A DNA stretch of 64,000 nt. Source: Enterococcus crotali (GTDB lineage: Bacteria; Bacillota; Bacilli; Lactobacillales; Enterococcaceae). Position 1 is the first letter of the stretch, and each line of letters opens with the position of its first letter. Shown here in pieces: positions 11,100 to 20,184 of the stretch. Under the pieces are notes generated by a model that was not told the origin of the DNA, did not search any database, and saw only the letters and a program-made list of their open reading frames with translations. The DNA is taken from NCBI RefSeq assembly GCF_000633635.1, contig NZ_AYPQ01000001.1:468820-532819 (forward strand), written 5' to 3'. The translations under genes and the position numbers were made by a program.

Positions 11100-11624
11100 T
11101 TATATGGTTGGATCAATGATTTCTTTCATTTTTTTACGCCCACGGGAAAGATGATTATAAACTTGTGAGACATTAATTTTTAGCATCTTGGCTATTTCAT
11201 CCGGCGTATCTTGATAATAATAATATTTTAAGAAAATCAACTGATCTTCTGCTGTTAAATGTTTTAATAACTCTAGAAAATGTTCTTTCTCAAAGTAATC
11301 CTCTTCAAAAGTACTCTCAGGCAACTGATCCATAGGGATAATGTTCCGTTCACGGATGATCGAACGTTTTTTATCCAGACAAATATTTCTAGTAATCGTT
11401 AAACTCCACGTTTTCAAACTACTCTTATCAGCATCGTAAGTAGAAATCTTCTGCCAAATACGATAAAACACCTCATTTTCAACCTCTTTGCGATAATTGA
11501 TTTCTTCCGAATGGCTTAAGATTGCCTGGATACACTTAATGATATCTGTGCCTAGCAGATCAATAAATTTCTCCAACCCCAAAAAATCTTTTTTTATCAA
11601 TAATGCAACAATTTCCTTTTCCAT
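11100..11624 (-). CDS. RNA polymerase sigma factor, sigma-70/ECF type
   Basis: A 174-residue protein with the two-domain layout of ECF sigma factors. Region 2 spans about residues 20-85 (VFYRIWQKISTYDADKSSLKTW, then ITRNICLD). Region 4 spans about residues 120-172 (AEDQLIFLKYYYYQDTPDEIA with the helix-turn-helix INVSQVYNHLSRGRKKMKE). No anti-sigma factor with a zinc motif is next to it; the following gene encodes a PH-domain protein with a possible membrane tail, which may take part in control. The start is the ATG preceded on the minus strand by AGAAGGTGATAACAG. The regulon is unknown. It is not obviously SigV, whose RsiV partner is absent. Confidence 0.85.
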   Translation of the reverse strand: MEKEIVALLIKKDFLGLEKFIDLLGTDIIKCIQAILSHSEEINYRKEVENEVFYRIWQKISTYDADKSSLKTWSLTITRNICLDKKRSIIRERNIIPMDQLPESTFEEDYFEKEHFLELLKHLTAEDQLIFLKYYYYQDTPDEIAKMLKINVSQVYNHLSRGRKKMKEIIDPTI

Positions 11625-11723
11625 CTGTTATCACCTTCTTACCCTATTATACGATGAACTTTCACTATTTCTATCATGAAAAAAAAGAAATAATGCGTAT
11701 CTTTACTTTGAAGGAGGGAAATG

Positions 11724-12347
11724 ATGGATTATCGTAGAGTGTTACAAAAATATAAGCAATATATTATCGGCGGAGTTATTTTGAGTATCATTGTCTGCAG
11801 TGTGGTTCTCTTTTTTTTAGTTAAATCTATACCAGAACCACGTGCTGAAGAAGACTTAGCATTAGCTTCAAGCAACTCATCTTCAACGCTAGAGACCAAA
11901 TCTATTTCTCAGCAAATATACGTCGATATAAAGGGTGCTGTGAAAAAACCAGGAATGTATGAAGGAACTGTTAACATGCGTGTCTGGGATGCTGTGATGC
12001 TGGCTGGTGGGGTGAGTGAGGAGGCAGATACAAAGCAAGTTAATTTTTCTGAAAGAATTACTGATCAGATGGTGATTTATGTTCCAAAGATTGGAGAAGA
12101 AATCCAAGTAGCTAACAAAAGCGGTGATTCATTGACTGAACAAAGTAACAATATAAGTAAAGTCAATTTGAATCAAGCAAATGAGACTGAACTACAAACA
12201 CTATCAGGTATTGGGCAAAAGAAGGCTCAAGAGATTATTCGATATCGTGAAGAAAATGGCGGGTTTAAATCGATTGAGGATTTAAAAAATATTTCAGGGT
12301 TTGGTGAGAAGACCTTTGAAAAGTTAAAGGATTCAATCACAACTTAA
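11724..12347 (+). CDS. comEA: ComEA DNA receptor for competence (helix-hairpin-helix)
   Basis: A 207-residue membrane-anchored DNA-binding protein. One transmembrane helix covers about residues 15-35, followed by a Ser-rich linker, an SLBB-like domain (VDIKGAVKKPGMYEG, about residues 65-115) and a C-terminal pair of helix-hairpin-helix motifs (KVNLNQANETELQTLSGIG and GGFKSIEDLKNISGFG). ComEA binds incoming double-stranded DNA at the cell surface and passes it to the ComEC channel. Two ATGs lie together at 11721 and 11724; the second is better spaced (six bases) from AAGGAGG at 11711-11717. comEB and comEC follow, as in Bacillus. Confidence 0.93.
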   Translation: MDYRRVLQKYKQYIIGGVILSIIVCSVVLFFLVKSIPEPRAEEDLALASSNSSSTLETKSISQQIYVDIKGAVKKPGMYEGTVNMRVWDAVMLAGGVSEEADTKQVNFSERITDQMVIYVPKIGEEIQVANKSGDSLTEQSNNISKVNLNQANETELQTLSGIGQKKAQEIIRYREENGGFKSIEDLKNISGFGEKTFEKLKDSITT

Positions 12348-12510
12348 TAGAATACTTAGATTTCAAAAGCTGAAAGACAATTATTTTGCAAATATCTGCT
12401 GCCGGTTCTTGACGAGACTTTTTCTATACTTTACTATTTGTGTTATCCTACTTTAATTTAAATTCAGCAAAAATAATAAAAAAATAAAACATTACTAAAA
12501 GGAGTAAATC

Positions 12511-13020
12511 ATGACACTAGAAAGAATCCCTTGGGATCAATATTTTATGGCACAAAGTGTGCTGCTATCTTTGAGAAGCACATGTACAAGACTAGAAGTT
12601 GGTGCAACGGTTGTTAGAGACAAACGAATCATTGCGGGAGGATATAATGGATCTGTTAGTGGCGATGTTCACTGTATTGATGACGGCTGCTATATTGTTG
12701 ACGGTCATTGTGTCCGGACGATCCATGCCGAGATGAATGCCATTTTACAATGTGCAAAATTCGGTATACCGACAGATGGAGCAGAGATTTATGTGACTCA
12801 TTTTCCCTGTTTACAATGCACTAAAATGATTCTACAGGCGGGGATCAAAAAAATTCATTATTTAAAAGATTATCGTAATGATGAGTACGCGCTGGCTTTA
12901 ATTAAGCAAGTGGGTGCAACAGTGGATCAAGTAACCTTATCTAAGAAATACTTTGCTGAATTACAATTAGGAGAAGATGAGATTGCTTCAGTGGAAGAAG
13001 CACCTCAAACGGATCAATAA
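12511..13020 (+). CDS. comEB: ComEB, deoxycytidylate deaminase family
   Basis: A 169-residue zinc enzyme of the dCMP deaminase family, converting dCMP to dUMP for thymidylate synthesis. The zinc site shows as HAEMNAI with His72 and catalytic Glu74, and PCLQC with Cys100 and Cys103. Ribosome binding site AAAGGAG precedes the ATG at 12511. The gene sits between comEA and comEC as in Bacillus, where it is not needed for transformation itself. A 163-base gap after comEA with TTGACG-like and TATACT-like sequences suggests it may have its own promoter. comEC starts within its last 44 bases. Confidence 0.92.
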   Translation: MTLERIPWDQYFMAQSVLLSLRSTCTRLEVGATVVRDKRIIAGGYNGSVSGDVHCIDDGCYIVDGHCVRTIHAEMNAILQCAKFGIPTDGAEIYVTHFPCLQCTKMILQAGIKKIHYLKDYRNDEYALALIKQVGATVDQVTLSKKYFAELQLGEDEIASVEEAPQTDQ

Positions 13021-15324
13021 TTACTGGATTTTTCCAGTATTAGTAACGATAGGAACTGTTTTTTTTGTTATAGAACCAAGTGTTTTAATTGGAATTATTT
13101 GGTTTTATCTTGTTTATCGGGTTCTTTGTACACGTAGTACAGCGATCATTAGTGCTAGCTTTATGTGCATCCTGATTATTGCCGTTTCGTGTCTGTGGAC
13201 ATTGAATAAAGAAAGGCAATTAAATTTTCCAGAGAAAACTGATGTAACAGGAGAGTTATTTACATTGCCTGATCAATTTAAAGTCGATGGTGATCGTCTC
13301 CAGTTAAAGGGAAAATTTTTAACAGAGAAAAAAGAACAACGAGAAGTAATTGCATTTTATCGATTTACAACAGAACAGGACGCTCAAAAGTGGAGAAAAA
13401 TCAATCAGCCGCTACGAATCAGGCTTTCAGGTGAGTTTACAACCCCTCTTGGACAAACGAATCTAAACGGTTTTGATTATCGCAAATCTTTAAAAGAAAA
13501 GGGGATCTACCAAACCTTAACAATCAGCAACATTCATAAACTTACAACTGAAAGCCCTAAATTTTATCAAATTTTTGCTCAGTTGAGCAGCATAAGAAAA
13601 CAAGCTATCGATTATTGTGACTCGACATTTTTAAAAGAAACCGCACTGTATCTTAAAACATTGATTTTTGGGTTTAAGTCCAGTGAGTTTTCTCAAAAAG
13701 AAGACGTCCTAGCCAATTTGGGCATTCTTCATTTATTTAGTTTATCAGGAATGCATGTGACTTTTTTTGTTGGGAGTTTTCGCTATTTATTGTTAAGATG
13801 TGGGATTACAGTCGAGCGACTGTTTTGGTTGCAAGTACTGTTTTCCATTGTGTATGCTGGATTGACTGGCTTTTCGATCAGTGTTGTGCGGGCATTACTG
13901 CAAAGCCTGATATCTAGAAGTAGCCGTAGATTTAACTGGCATTTATCAGGACTGGATTGTTGGAGCATAACTTTGTTAATTGGCTTGCTTTTTCGACCAT
14001 ACTTATTGTTTTCTGTGGGTGGTCAATTAAGTTATGGGCTCTCTTTTTTTATCTTATATGTCCTACCTATTACGGAACGAATCAATAATCGCTATCTTAA
14101 AATGTACTGTTTTTCTCTTTTGTTGAACATTACAATGATCCCGCTAATGGGACGAACATTTTTTGAATGGCAGGTAACAAGCAGTTTGTTTACATTTTTA
14201 TTGCTACCAGTATTTGAGCGATTTATTTTACCAGTATTAAGTCTTAGCTTATTGAGTTCCTTTGTTGTAAATATAAAATTTTTAAGTGATAGCTTAGAAA
14301 TTTATTTTTTGATCCAGCAATCTGTCTTTGACTGGTTGAGCCGTTATAGTACATTGACGGTCGTTACCGGCATTTTTTCTCCGTTGCTTTTTTTAGTTGC
14401 TTGTATATTGCTTTTTTTACTTCTTCACACGCTATCTGAGCGCTCAAAGAAAGCTTATGTTATAGCAATCGGTCTTTTTTTACTTATGTATAATAAGCAT
14501 TTTTCTCCCAATGGTACGATTGCTTTTATTGATGTCGGACAAGGGGACAGTATGTTTATTCAAACACCGTTTCATCAGGAGAATATTTTGATCGATACAG
14601 GTGGAAAAGTTGAGTTTGGAAAAGAAAAATGGGCTATTCGATCAAAGCAAGCCACAAATGCGGATTATTCTGTCATTCCTTATTTAAAGAGTAAGGGAGT
14701 AAAATATTTAGATAAAGTATTGATCAGTCACGGCGATATTGATCATTGCGGCGATTTGCTAGCAATTGATAAAAAAATACCTATTCGTTCTCTTTATTTC
14801 CCTGTGGGGACAGAAAATAAGGCCGCTTTTCGACATATGCTTAATCAGCTTAAAAGCAAAGGGACAAAATGTTATCCAATAGTAGGACAGGCGGAGGTCA
14901 GCCATTCGATTTTCATGAAATACTTGCCCCAGACAGTCCGGGAACCGGAGAAAATAAAGATTCAATGGTCGTTTATGCCAAAACGGCGAACAAAAGCTTC
15001 TTATTTACCGGCGATTTAGAAAGGGAAGGAGAAAAACGCTTAATTGAGCAATATCCAGGATTAAAAGTAGATGTATTAAAAGCAGGACATCATGGCAGTA
15101 AGACATCGTCAGATTCTTTATTTATTCAAAAAATTGACCCTGAAAATGCGGTTATTTCTTGTGGAAGAAATAATCGATTCAAGCATCCTCATGAAGAAAC
15201 GCTGACCGTCTTGAAGCAAGCCAATATAGATATTTTTCAAACAAACAAAAACGGTATGATCTACTATGAATGGACGCCATTTTCAAACATGTCATCTGCT
15301 AAGATTGTTATGGAAGAAGACTAG
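12977..15324 (+). pseudogene. comEC: ComEC/Rec2 DNA-uptake channel, frameshifted
   Basis: The first frame (12977-15019) encodes the N-terminal soluble domain, the competence-domain membrane helices (LGILHLFSLSGMHVTFFVG) and the start of the metallo-beta-lactamase-like domain (FIDVGQGDSMFIQTPF, LISHGDIDHCGDL). It then drifts into non-homologous sequence. The true continuation is in the -1 frame, GGGQPFDFHEILAPDSPGTG to the end at 15324, with FLFTGDLE and KAGHHGSKTSS. One missing base between about 14855 and 14905, possibly in the AAAA run near 14867, explains this. Repair gives about 782 residues, normal for ComEC. If real, transformation would be lost. The start overlaps comEB by 44 bases. 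Confidence 0.85.
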
Positions 15325-15373
15325 CATTTCTTGAAATGACGTGATAGGATGGAAAAGAGAAATGAGGGAACGT

Positions 15374-16405
15374 ATGAACTTACAAGAAGCATTAAAACAA
15401 GTGCGGCAGCAGCATTTTGCGTCAGTTTATTTAGTTCAAGGAACAGAGGGCTATTTAAGCGAATTATTTAAAACAGAGTTGATGAGCCAATTGATCAAAA
15501 CAGAAGATGATCAATTCAATTATTCTTCTTTTGATATGGAGGAAGTCCCATTATCTACGGCTATGGAAGAGGCTGAAACAATTCCTTTTTTCGGTGATTA
15601 TCGATTAGTTTTTATTGAGAATCCATATTTTTTAACTGCAGAAAGAAAAAGCAATGGACTAGATCACGATATTGATAGTTTGCTTAAGTATCTAGAGCAA
15701 CCTTCGCCAACGACGATCTTAGTTTTTATTGCAAATGTTGAAAAATTAGATGAACGAAAAAAAATAACTAAAGCTATCAAAAAGCAGGCTGAAACTATTG
15801 ATGTTAATCCAATGGGCGAGCGTGAAGTAAGGCAATATGTAGAACAAACAATTCAAAGTGAAGGATACGAGATCCGCCCGGAAGCATTTGATTTATTGTT
15901 GCAACTGACAGATTTGAATTTATCAAAAGTAATGGGGGAATTACAAAAATTATTTTTATATGCTTCTGACACGAAGATAATTACATTAACGAGTGTTAAA
16001 GAACTAGTACCAAAATCCTTGGAGCATAATGTATTTGATCTAACAAATGATGTTTTATCTGGTCACAGCGAAAAAGCCATTCAATTGTATGAAGATCTAT
16101 TACTTCAAGGTGAAGAAACAATCAAATTAAATGCGATTTTGCTGAATCAAATCCGATTATTTTTGCAGACAAAAATTTTAGCAAAATTAGGGTATCAACA
16201 AGCAAATATTGCTGATACATTGAAAATCCATCCTTATCGCGTAAAATTAGCTTTGCAACAAGTACGGCGTTTTGAATTAGAACGCTTGGAAGCCATTTAT
16301 GACGAATTAGTTGAGAATGACTTCTTAATGAAAACAGGCAAGATGGATAAAGAGTTACTTTTTGAATTATTTATCCTTAAGCTATCTGGACAAGTTACAA
16401 GATAA
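15374..16405 (+). CDS. holA: DNA polymerase III delta subunit HolA
   Basis: A 343-residue clamp-loader subunit that opens the beta sliding clamp. The N-terminus MNLQEALKQVRQQHFASVYLVQG and the block YRLVFIENPYFLTAERKSN are typical of Gram-positive HolA. The C-terminal helical region contains KLNAILLNQIRLFLQTK and FELFILKL. I chose ATG 15374, which follows GAGGGA closely and gives the family N-terminus; an in-frame start at 15341 would add 11 unlikely residues. The gene follows comEC and comes before rpsT, which is on the opposite strand, the arrangement seen in Bacillus and other Firmicutes. Confidence 0.9.
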   Translation: MNLQEALKQVRQQHFASVYLVQGTEGYLSELFKTELMSQLIKTEDDQFNYSSFDMEEVPLSTAMEEAETIPFFGDYRLVFIENPYFLTAERKSNGLDHDIDSLLKYLEQPSPTTILVFIANVEKLDERKKITKAIKKQAETIDVNPMGEREVRQYVEQTIQSEGYEIRPEAFDLLLQLTDLNLSKVMGELQKLFLYASDTKIITLTSVKELVPKSLEHNVFDLTNDVLSGHSEKAIQLYEDLLLQGEETIKLNAILLNQIRLFLQTKILAKLGYQQANIADTLKIHPYRVKLALQQVRRFELERLEAIYDELVENDFLMKTGKMDKELLFELFILKLSGQVTR

Positions 16406-16425
16406 AATTATCTGGAGGGGTCTTT

Positions 16426-16821
16426 TTGAATGAATCTAAAAAGATAATTGAAGCTTTTTTTCACGATGTTCGTTCTGGAAAGAAGCTTCAAGCAGCTCAT
16501 GACTTTATGCATCAACGTGTAATTGCTCATCAAGTTCAGTCGGAAAATGAATATACTGTAACCAGATCACCGCAAGATTACATCGAGCATGTAGAAGAGA
16601 TGTTGGAATCTTATGGGGAATTTGAATTAGAGATTCAAGAAATACTGGCAGAGAAAAATAAAGTATTTGTCCGCTGGAAACAAACTGGTCAAACGAGTGA
16701 AGGCAAAATAATCATCCAGCTTGCAAGTGCTATTTATTTAATTAAAGAAGGAAAGATTTCTGAATACTGGATTCAGATCGATCGAAAAGGTCTTGAGCTC
16801 CAGAATGAAACTTTGCTATGA
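16426..16821 (+). CDS. SnoaL-like/NTF2-fold protein
   Basis: A 131-residue protein with the alpha+beta barrel pattern of the NTF2/SnoaL ester cyclase-like superfamily. An N-terminal helix (KKIIEAFFHDVRSGK) is followed by IAHQVQSENEYTV and strands such as KVFVRWKQTGQTSEGKI and KISEYWIQIDRKGLE, the usual SnoaL signature ending in D or W residues. The start is TTG at 16426, after GGAGGGG; no ATG is in frame nearby. The substrate cannot be told from sequence, since this fold covers many enzymes and binding proteins. It is followed by two terminators facing opposite directions. Confidence 0.65.
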   Translation: MNESKKIIEAFFHDVRSGKKLQAAHDFMHQRVIAHQVQSENEYTVTRSPQDYIEHVEEMLESYGEFELEIQEILAEKNKVFVRWKQTGQTSEGKIIIQLASAIYLIKEGKISEYWIQIDRKGLELQNETLL

Positions 16822-16847
16822 AGCGTACTTATTTTTTTACTAAAAAG

Positions 16848-16885
16848 AAAGGTTGAGGTAGATTTCTGCCTCGATCCTTTTTTTA
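16848..16885 (+). terminator. Terminator after the SnoaL-like gene
   Basis: GGTTGAGGTAGA and TGCCTCGATCC form an imperfect stem (16851-16878) followed by TTTTTTT. Confidence 0.65.
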
Positions 16886-16920
16886 CAAAAAAAAGAAGCT
16901 AACTCCATGTTAGCTTCTAA
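16886..16920 (-). terminator. Terminator of rpsT
   Basis: GAAGCTAAC (16895-16903) pairs with GTTAGCTTC (16909-16917). On the minus strand the stem is followed by a long T run. Confidence 0.85.
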
Positions 16921-16927
16921 AAAATCA

Positions 16928-17191
16928 TTATTTTGCTACTTTTTTGCTTAGACGAGATTTGTCACGGCCAGCTTTGTTTTTATGGATTAATCCTTTTGTT
17001 TCAGCCATATCAACAGCTTTAATAGCTTCTGTATATAACGCATCAACATTGTCAGCACCAGCTGCTACAGCATCTTCAAATTTCTTGATAGCTGTACGCA
17101 TTGCATTTTTTTGAGATGAATTTTGAGCATTCTTATTAGCGTTAGTACGTACACGTTTAATTGCAGATTCAATATTTGGCATTTCTTTCAC
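16928..17191 (-). CDS. rpsT: Small-subunit ribosomal protein S20
   Basis: An 87-residue very basic helical protein that binds 16S rRNA. The N-terminus [21 protein letters not shown] and the C-terminal [19 protein letters not shown] are characteristic of bacterial S20. A strong ribosome binding site (GGAGGTGAAAG on the minus strand) precedes the start, where ATG ATG-like alternatives exist: MKEMP at 17191 and MPNIES three codons later. The MPNIES start is typical of S20 and may be the real one. It has its own terminator and is transcribed towards the end of the SnoaL-like gene. Confidence 0.95.
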   Translation of the reverse strand: MKEMPNIESAIKRVRTNANKNAQNSSQKNAMRTAIKKFEDAVAAGADNVDALYTEAIKAVDMAETKGLIHKNKAGRDKSRLSKKVAK

Positions 17192-17426
17192 CTCCGATAA
17201 ATTAAGGTCTTACACAGGAAAATCCATATGTAATTCAACACTAATCATTATACCTAATCCAAACAGGCATTGCAATAAAAGATGACAAGTTTTTTTCCTT
17301 AACAGTAAAATTCTTGATATTGTTGAGTAAAAATTCAATTAGAATTTGAGTTTGCTTGGAAAAATAGATACTTTTTATAAAAAATATGCTATCATAACAG
17401 GGGAAAAATGAAATGGTGGTGTCAAT

Positions 17427-18440
17427 GTGAATATTGCTCTAGTTGTAACAGTTACGCTTGTGATGGGGGTTATTTTCGTCAATGGTTGGACAGATGCGCC
17501 AAATGCAATTGCAACCGCTGTCTCTACTCGTGTTTTAAAACCAAATGTAGCGATTTGGATGGCAGTGGTCATGAATTTTTTTGGTGCGTTGGTAATGACG
17601 TATTTTAATGCACAAGTAGCTGAAACGATCAGTAACATCGTAAGTTTTGATGCACACGGAAATGCATCGCAGGTAGCTTTAGCTGCCTCGCTATTTTCAA
17701 TCGTTGTATGGTCAGTAGCGGCGTGGTACTTTGGTATTCCAACAAGTGAGAGTCATGCTTTAATAGCTGGTTTGACAGGTTCTGCCATGGCCTTAGGCGG
17801 AATCGGTGCAGTGAACGGTTCTGAGTGGGCCAAAGTACTGCTTGGTTTAGTTGTTTCCACCGTAATGGGATTTGGTGGCGGCTTTCTTGTTACAAAGCTA
17901 ATTGTAATCCTTTTCAAAGGTGTAGCTAGGAGAACTGCGAATAAAGTTTTTACTTATGGACAAGCATTTGGTGCAGCTGCCAATGCCTTTTTACATGGAG
18001 CTCAGGATGGTCAAAAATTTATGGGCGTATTCATGTTGGGACTTTATTATAATAATCTAGCAGAAAAATCTGGTTCAGGGTTTATCATTCCGATTTGGGT
18101 CATGGTACTTTGTTCTGTTACGATGGGATTCGGTACATCTGTGGGTGGTATGAGAATCATTAAATCAGTCGGGATGGATATGGTGAAATTAGAACGTTAT
18201 CAAGGATTTGCGGCTGATTTAAGTACAGCGGTTTGTTTGTTTGCGGCTTCTATGTTTGGTATTCCTGTTTCTACGACTCATACGAAAACGACTGCAATCA
18301 TGGGTGTAGGCGCTTCAAAACGTGTATCAAGTGTTGATTGGCGAATCGTAAAAGAAATGCTGATTGCTTGGATTTTGACGTTTCCAGGTTGCGGAGTCAT
18401 TGCCTTTGTTATGGCAAAATTATTTATAGCACTATTTTAA
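17427..18440 (+). CDS. pit: Inorganic phosphate transporter, PiT family
   Basis: A 337-residue membrane protein with about ten hydrophobic segments. PiT proteins move phosphate, often as a metal-phosphate complex, using an ion gradient. The two inverted family signatures are seen: GWTDAPNAIATAVSTRVL near residues 20-37, and the second half AFLHGAQDGQKFMGV near 190-204, followed by PVSTTHTKTTAIMGVG. The start is GTG at 17427. The gene is 12 bases before a DUF47 gene, a conserved pair. Preference for phosphate rather than another anion is inferred from the family. Confidence 0.9.
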   Translation: MNIALVVTVTLVMGVIFVNGWTDAPNAIATAVSTRVLKPNVAIWMAVVMNFFGALVMTYFNAQVAETISNIVSFDAHGNASQVALAASLFSIVVWSVAAWYFGIPTSESHALIAGLTGSAMALGGIGAVNGSEWAKVLLGLVVSTVMGFGGGFLVTKLIVILFKGVARRTANKVFTYGQAFGAAANAFLHGAQDGQKFMGVFMLGLYYNNLAEKSGSGFIIPIWVMVLCSVTMGFGTSVGGMRIIKSVGMDMVKLERYQGFAADLSTAVCLFAASMFGIPVSTTHTKTTAIMGVGASKRVSSVDWRIVKEMLIAWILTFPGCGVIAFVMAKLFIALF

Positions 18441-18452
18441 GGAGAGAGTAAA

Positions 18453-19076
18453 ATGGCTAGAAAGAAGCAATTTGATTATTTTGGGGAATTAGAGCATTTA
18501 GCAAAAAACGCACATCAGGCGGCTGAGTTGTTAGAAATGATCGCAATAGACTATTCACTAGAAAAACTTGAAAGTGAAGCTGAAAAAATCCATATACTAG
18601 AGCGTGAAGGCGATCAGATCGTTCAGAAAATTTTAAGTGAATTATACGTTTCGTTTATAACCCCTATCGATCGGGAAGATATTGTTGAAATAACTCAACG
18701 TTTAGATGATGTATTAGATACAATCAACAGCATTGCTTATTTGCTTAGCAGTCTGGTTGTGAAGGATTTAAATGAAAATGCTAGGGTGTTTATTACGTAT
18801 GGAGTCGAATCAACAGCGGGGGTTTTAACTGCAACGAAAGAATTTGCGAAGTTTAAGAATTCTAAAACCTTACGTTTAATGATCGATGAGGTCAGCGAAA
18901 TTGAAGGAAAAGCTGATAAACTATACAGTGATTCTCTTAAAGGGCTATTTACAAACGAACAAAATCCAATTGAGGTGATCCGTTGGAAAAATGTTTATGA
19001 TCAACTAGAAGCGCTACTAAATGCCAGTGAATCGGTAGTAGATCTCATTGGTGGGTTAGTCATAAAAAATAGTTAA
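18453..19076 (+). CDS. DUF47 family PhoU-like protein, Pit accessory
   Basis: A 207-residue, highly helical, acidic protein of the DUF47 (PhoU-like, Pit accessory) family. Typical features are FDYFGELEHLAKNAHQAAELL at the N-terminus, the charged repeat LEREGDQIVQKI near residue 50, and IDREDIVEITQRLDDVLDTI near 75-95. The ribosome binding site AAGGAGAG follows the pit stop codon directly, so the two genes form an operon. DUF47 proteins are thought to control the activity of adjacent PiT transporters; this is inferred from the conserved pairing rather than from any catalytic motif. Confidence 0.88.
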   Translation: MARKKQFDYFGELEHLAKNAHQAAELLEMIAIDYSLEKLESEAEKIHILEREGDQIVQKILSELYVSFITPIDREDIVEITQRLDDVLDTINSIAYLLSSLVVKDLNENARVFITYGVESTAGVLTATKEFAKFKNSKTLRLMIDEVSEIEGKADKLYSDSLKGLFTNEQNPIEVIRWKNVYDQLEALLNASESVVDLIGGLVIKNS

Positions 19077-19098
19077 TGATAAAAGTAAGAAAATAAAC

Positions 19099-19128
19099 GG
19101 TTGAGATGATTCTAGAATTGTCTCAACC
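19099..19128 (+). terminator. Hairpin after the pit operon
   Basis: GGTTGAGA (19099-19106) pairs with TCTCAACC (19121-19128). The downstream T tract is interrupted (TATATTTGTATTTT), so efficiency is uncertain. Confidence 0.5.
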
Positions 19129-19154
19129 TATATTTGTATTTTGGAGGAGTCAGG

Positions 19155-19793
19155 ATGCATAGTCATAAAATCGAAGCAATCAAGAGCTTTACTGAAGCAA
19201 AAATGGGGCAAGATCAAACTGGGCACGGAATGGATCACATAAATAGGGTCGTACGTTTAGCAAATAAAATTGCCAAAACTGAAGACTGCGATCTTTTTTT
19301 AGTTACAGCTGCAGCCTATCTTCATGATAATGTGGATGATAAACTGTTTTTGGATCCTGAACAAGCCTATCAGGAGTTGAAAAACTTTCTGCATGATCTT
19401 CACTTAACTGAGGATGAAATCAATCAGATCATCCACATTATCCAGAACCTGTCTTTTAGCCAAGAATTGAATGGAACGGCAGAAAAGCTGTCAATAGAAG
19501 GGCAAATAGTCCAAGATGCAGATCGTTTAGATGCTATGGGAGCAATTGGGATTGCCCGAACGATTTATTATGGTGGGAGCAAAGGAAACCCCATTTATGA
19601 TCCTAAAATAAAGCCAAGAAACCTGAAATCAAAAGCAGAGTACCGAAAAGAGAGCACAGTCATCAACCATTTCTATGAAAAAATACTGCTACTCAAAGAT
19701 AGTCTTAATACGGAATATGCCAAAGAAATCGGAGAAAAACGGCAACAATTTTTGAACACTTTTTTAAAAGAATTTTTAGAAGAATGGGATTAA
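19155..19793 (+). CDS. HD-domain phosphohydrolase
   Basis: A 212-residue protein with the metal-binding HD pattern. HGMDHINRVVRLANKIA (about residues 25-41) supplies the first histidine, AAAYLHDNVDDK (about 56-67) the HD pair, and VQDADRLDAMGAIGIARTIYYGG (about 117-139) the last aspartate. This order matches the YpgQ/YedJ-type HD hydrolases, some of which cleave nucleoside triphosphates. Start ATG 19155 follows TTGGAGGAG; a start at 19134 lacks a ribosome binding site. No neighbour suggests a pathway. The gene converges on the metal ATPase gene, with a large structured repeat between them. Confidence 0.82.
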   Translation: MHSHKIEAIKSFTEAKMGQDQTGHGMDHINRVVRLANKIAKTEDCDLFLVTAAAYLHDNVDDKLFLDPEQAYQELKNFLHDLHLTEDEINQIIHIIQNLSFSQELNGTAEKLSIEGQIVQDADRLDAMGAIGIARTIYYGGSKGNPIYDPKIKPRNLKSKAEYRKESTVINHFYEKILLLKDSLNTEYAKEIGEKRQQFLNTFLKEFLEEWD

Positions 19794-19891
19794 ATAAAGA
19801 AAATTTTAACTAAAATAATGGGCGTTTAAACAACTATAAGAAATGAATCATATGAACTAGCTGGTGTAGAGATTGCTCTATTTTCTGAGAC

Positions 19892-20169
19892 CGAAGTGAG
19901 GTTGGGTCAGAAGTGTTTAACCCCGAGAAATAAGAAGAGATTCACGAAAATTGCTCTTCAAATTTTTGTGAATCTCAGCTTATTTCCGAAGGGGTTGCTT
20001 CTGATCTCACCGTTTATTCGGTTTTAGATTCCGAATAAACCGTTAGAGTAAAAGCAAACACTACACAACCTTTGGATCTCCTTAACTTTTACGAATGAAA
20101 CAGGCAAGAACTGTGTTTCCTAGCAACTACTTAGTTCTTGTAGTTAAACACTCTTGTCCAACCTCTTCG
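19892..20169. repeat. Structured intergenic repeat with terminal inverted repeats, MITE-like (copy D)
   Basis: About 278 bases between convergent genes. Imperfect terminal inverted repeats of about 27-30 bases lie at 19892-19921 and 20143-20169. Inside are several stems: an imperfect palindrome with ends near GGGTCAGAAG (19904) and CTTCTGATC (19998), an inner stem AGATTCACGAAAATT with AAATTTTTGTGAATCT, GTTTATTCGG with CCGAATAAAC (20012-20040), and CAAGAACT with AGTTCTTG (20105-20140). No ORF is supported inside. The left end is related to sequence at 44808 and the core to sequence at 32410. It may act as a bidirectional terminator. No target-site duplication is obvious. Confidence 0.7.
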
Positions 20170-20184
20170 AGCTTCTTTTTTCAA

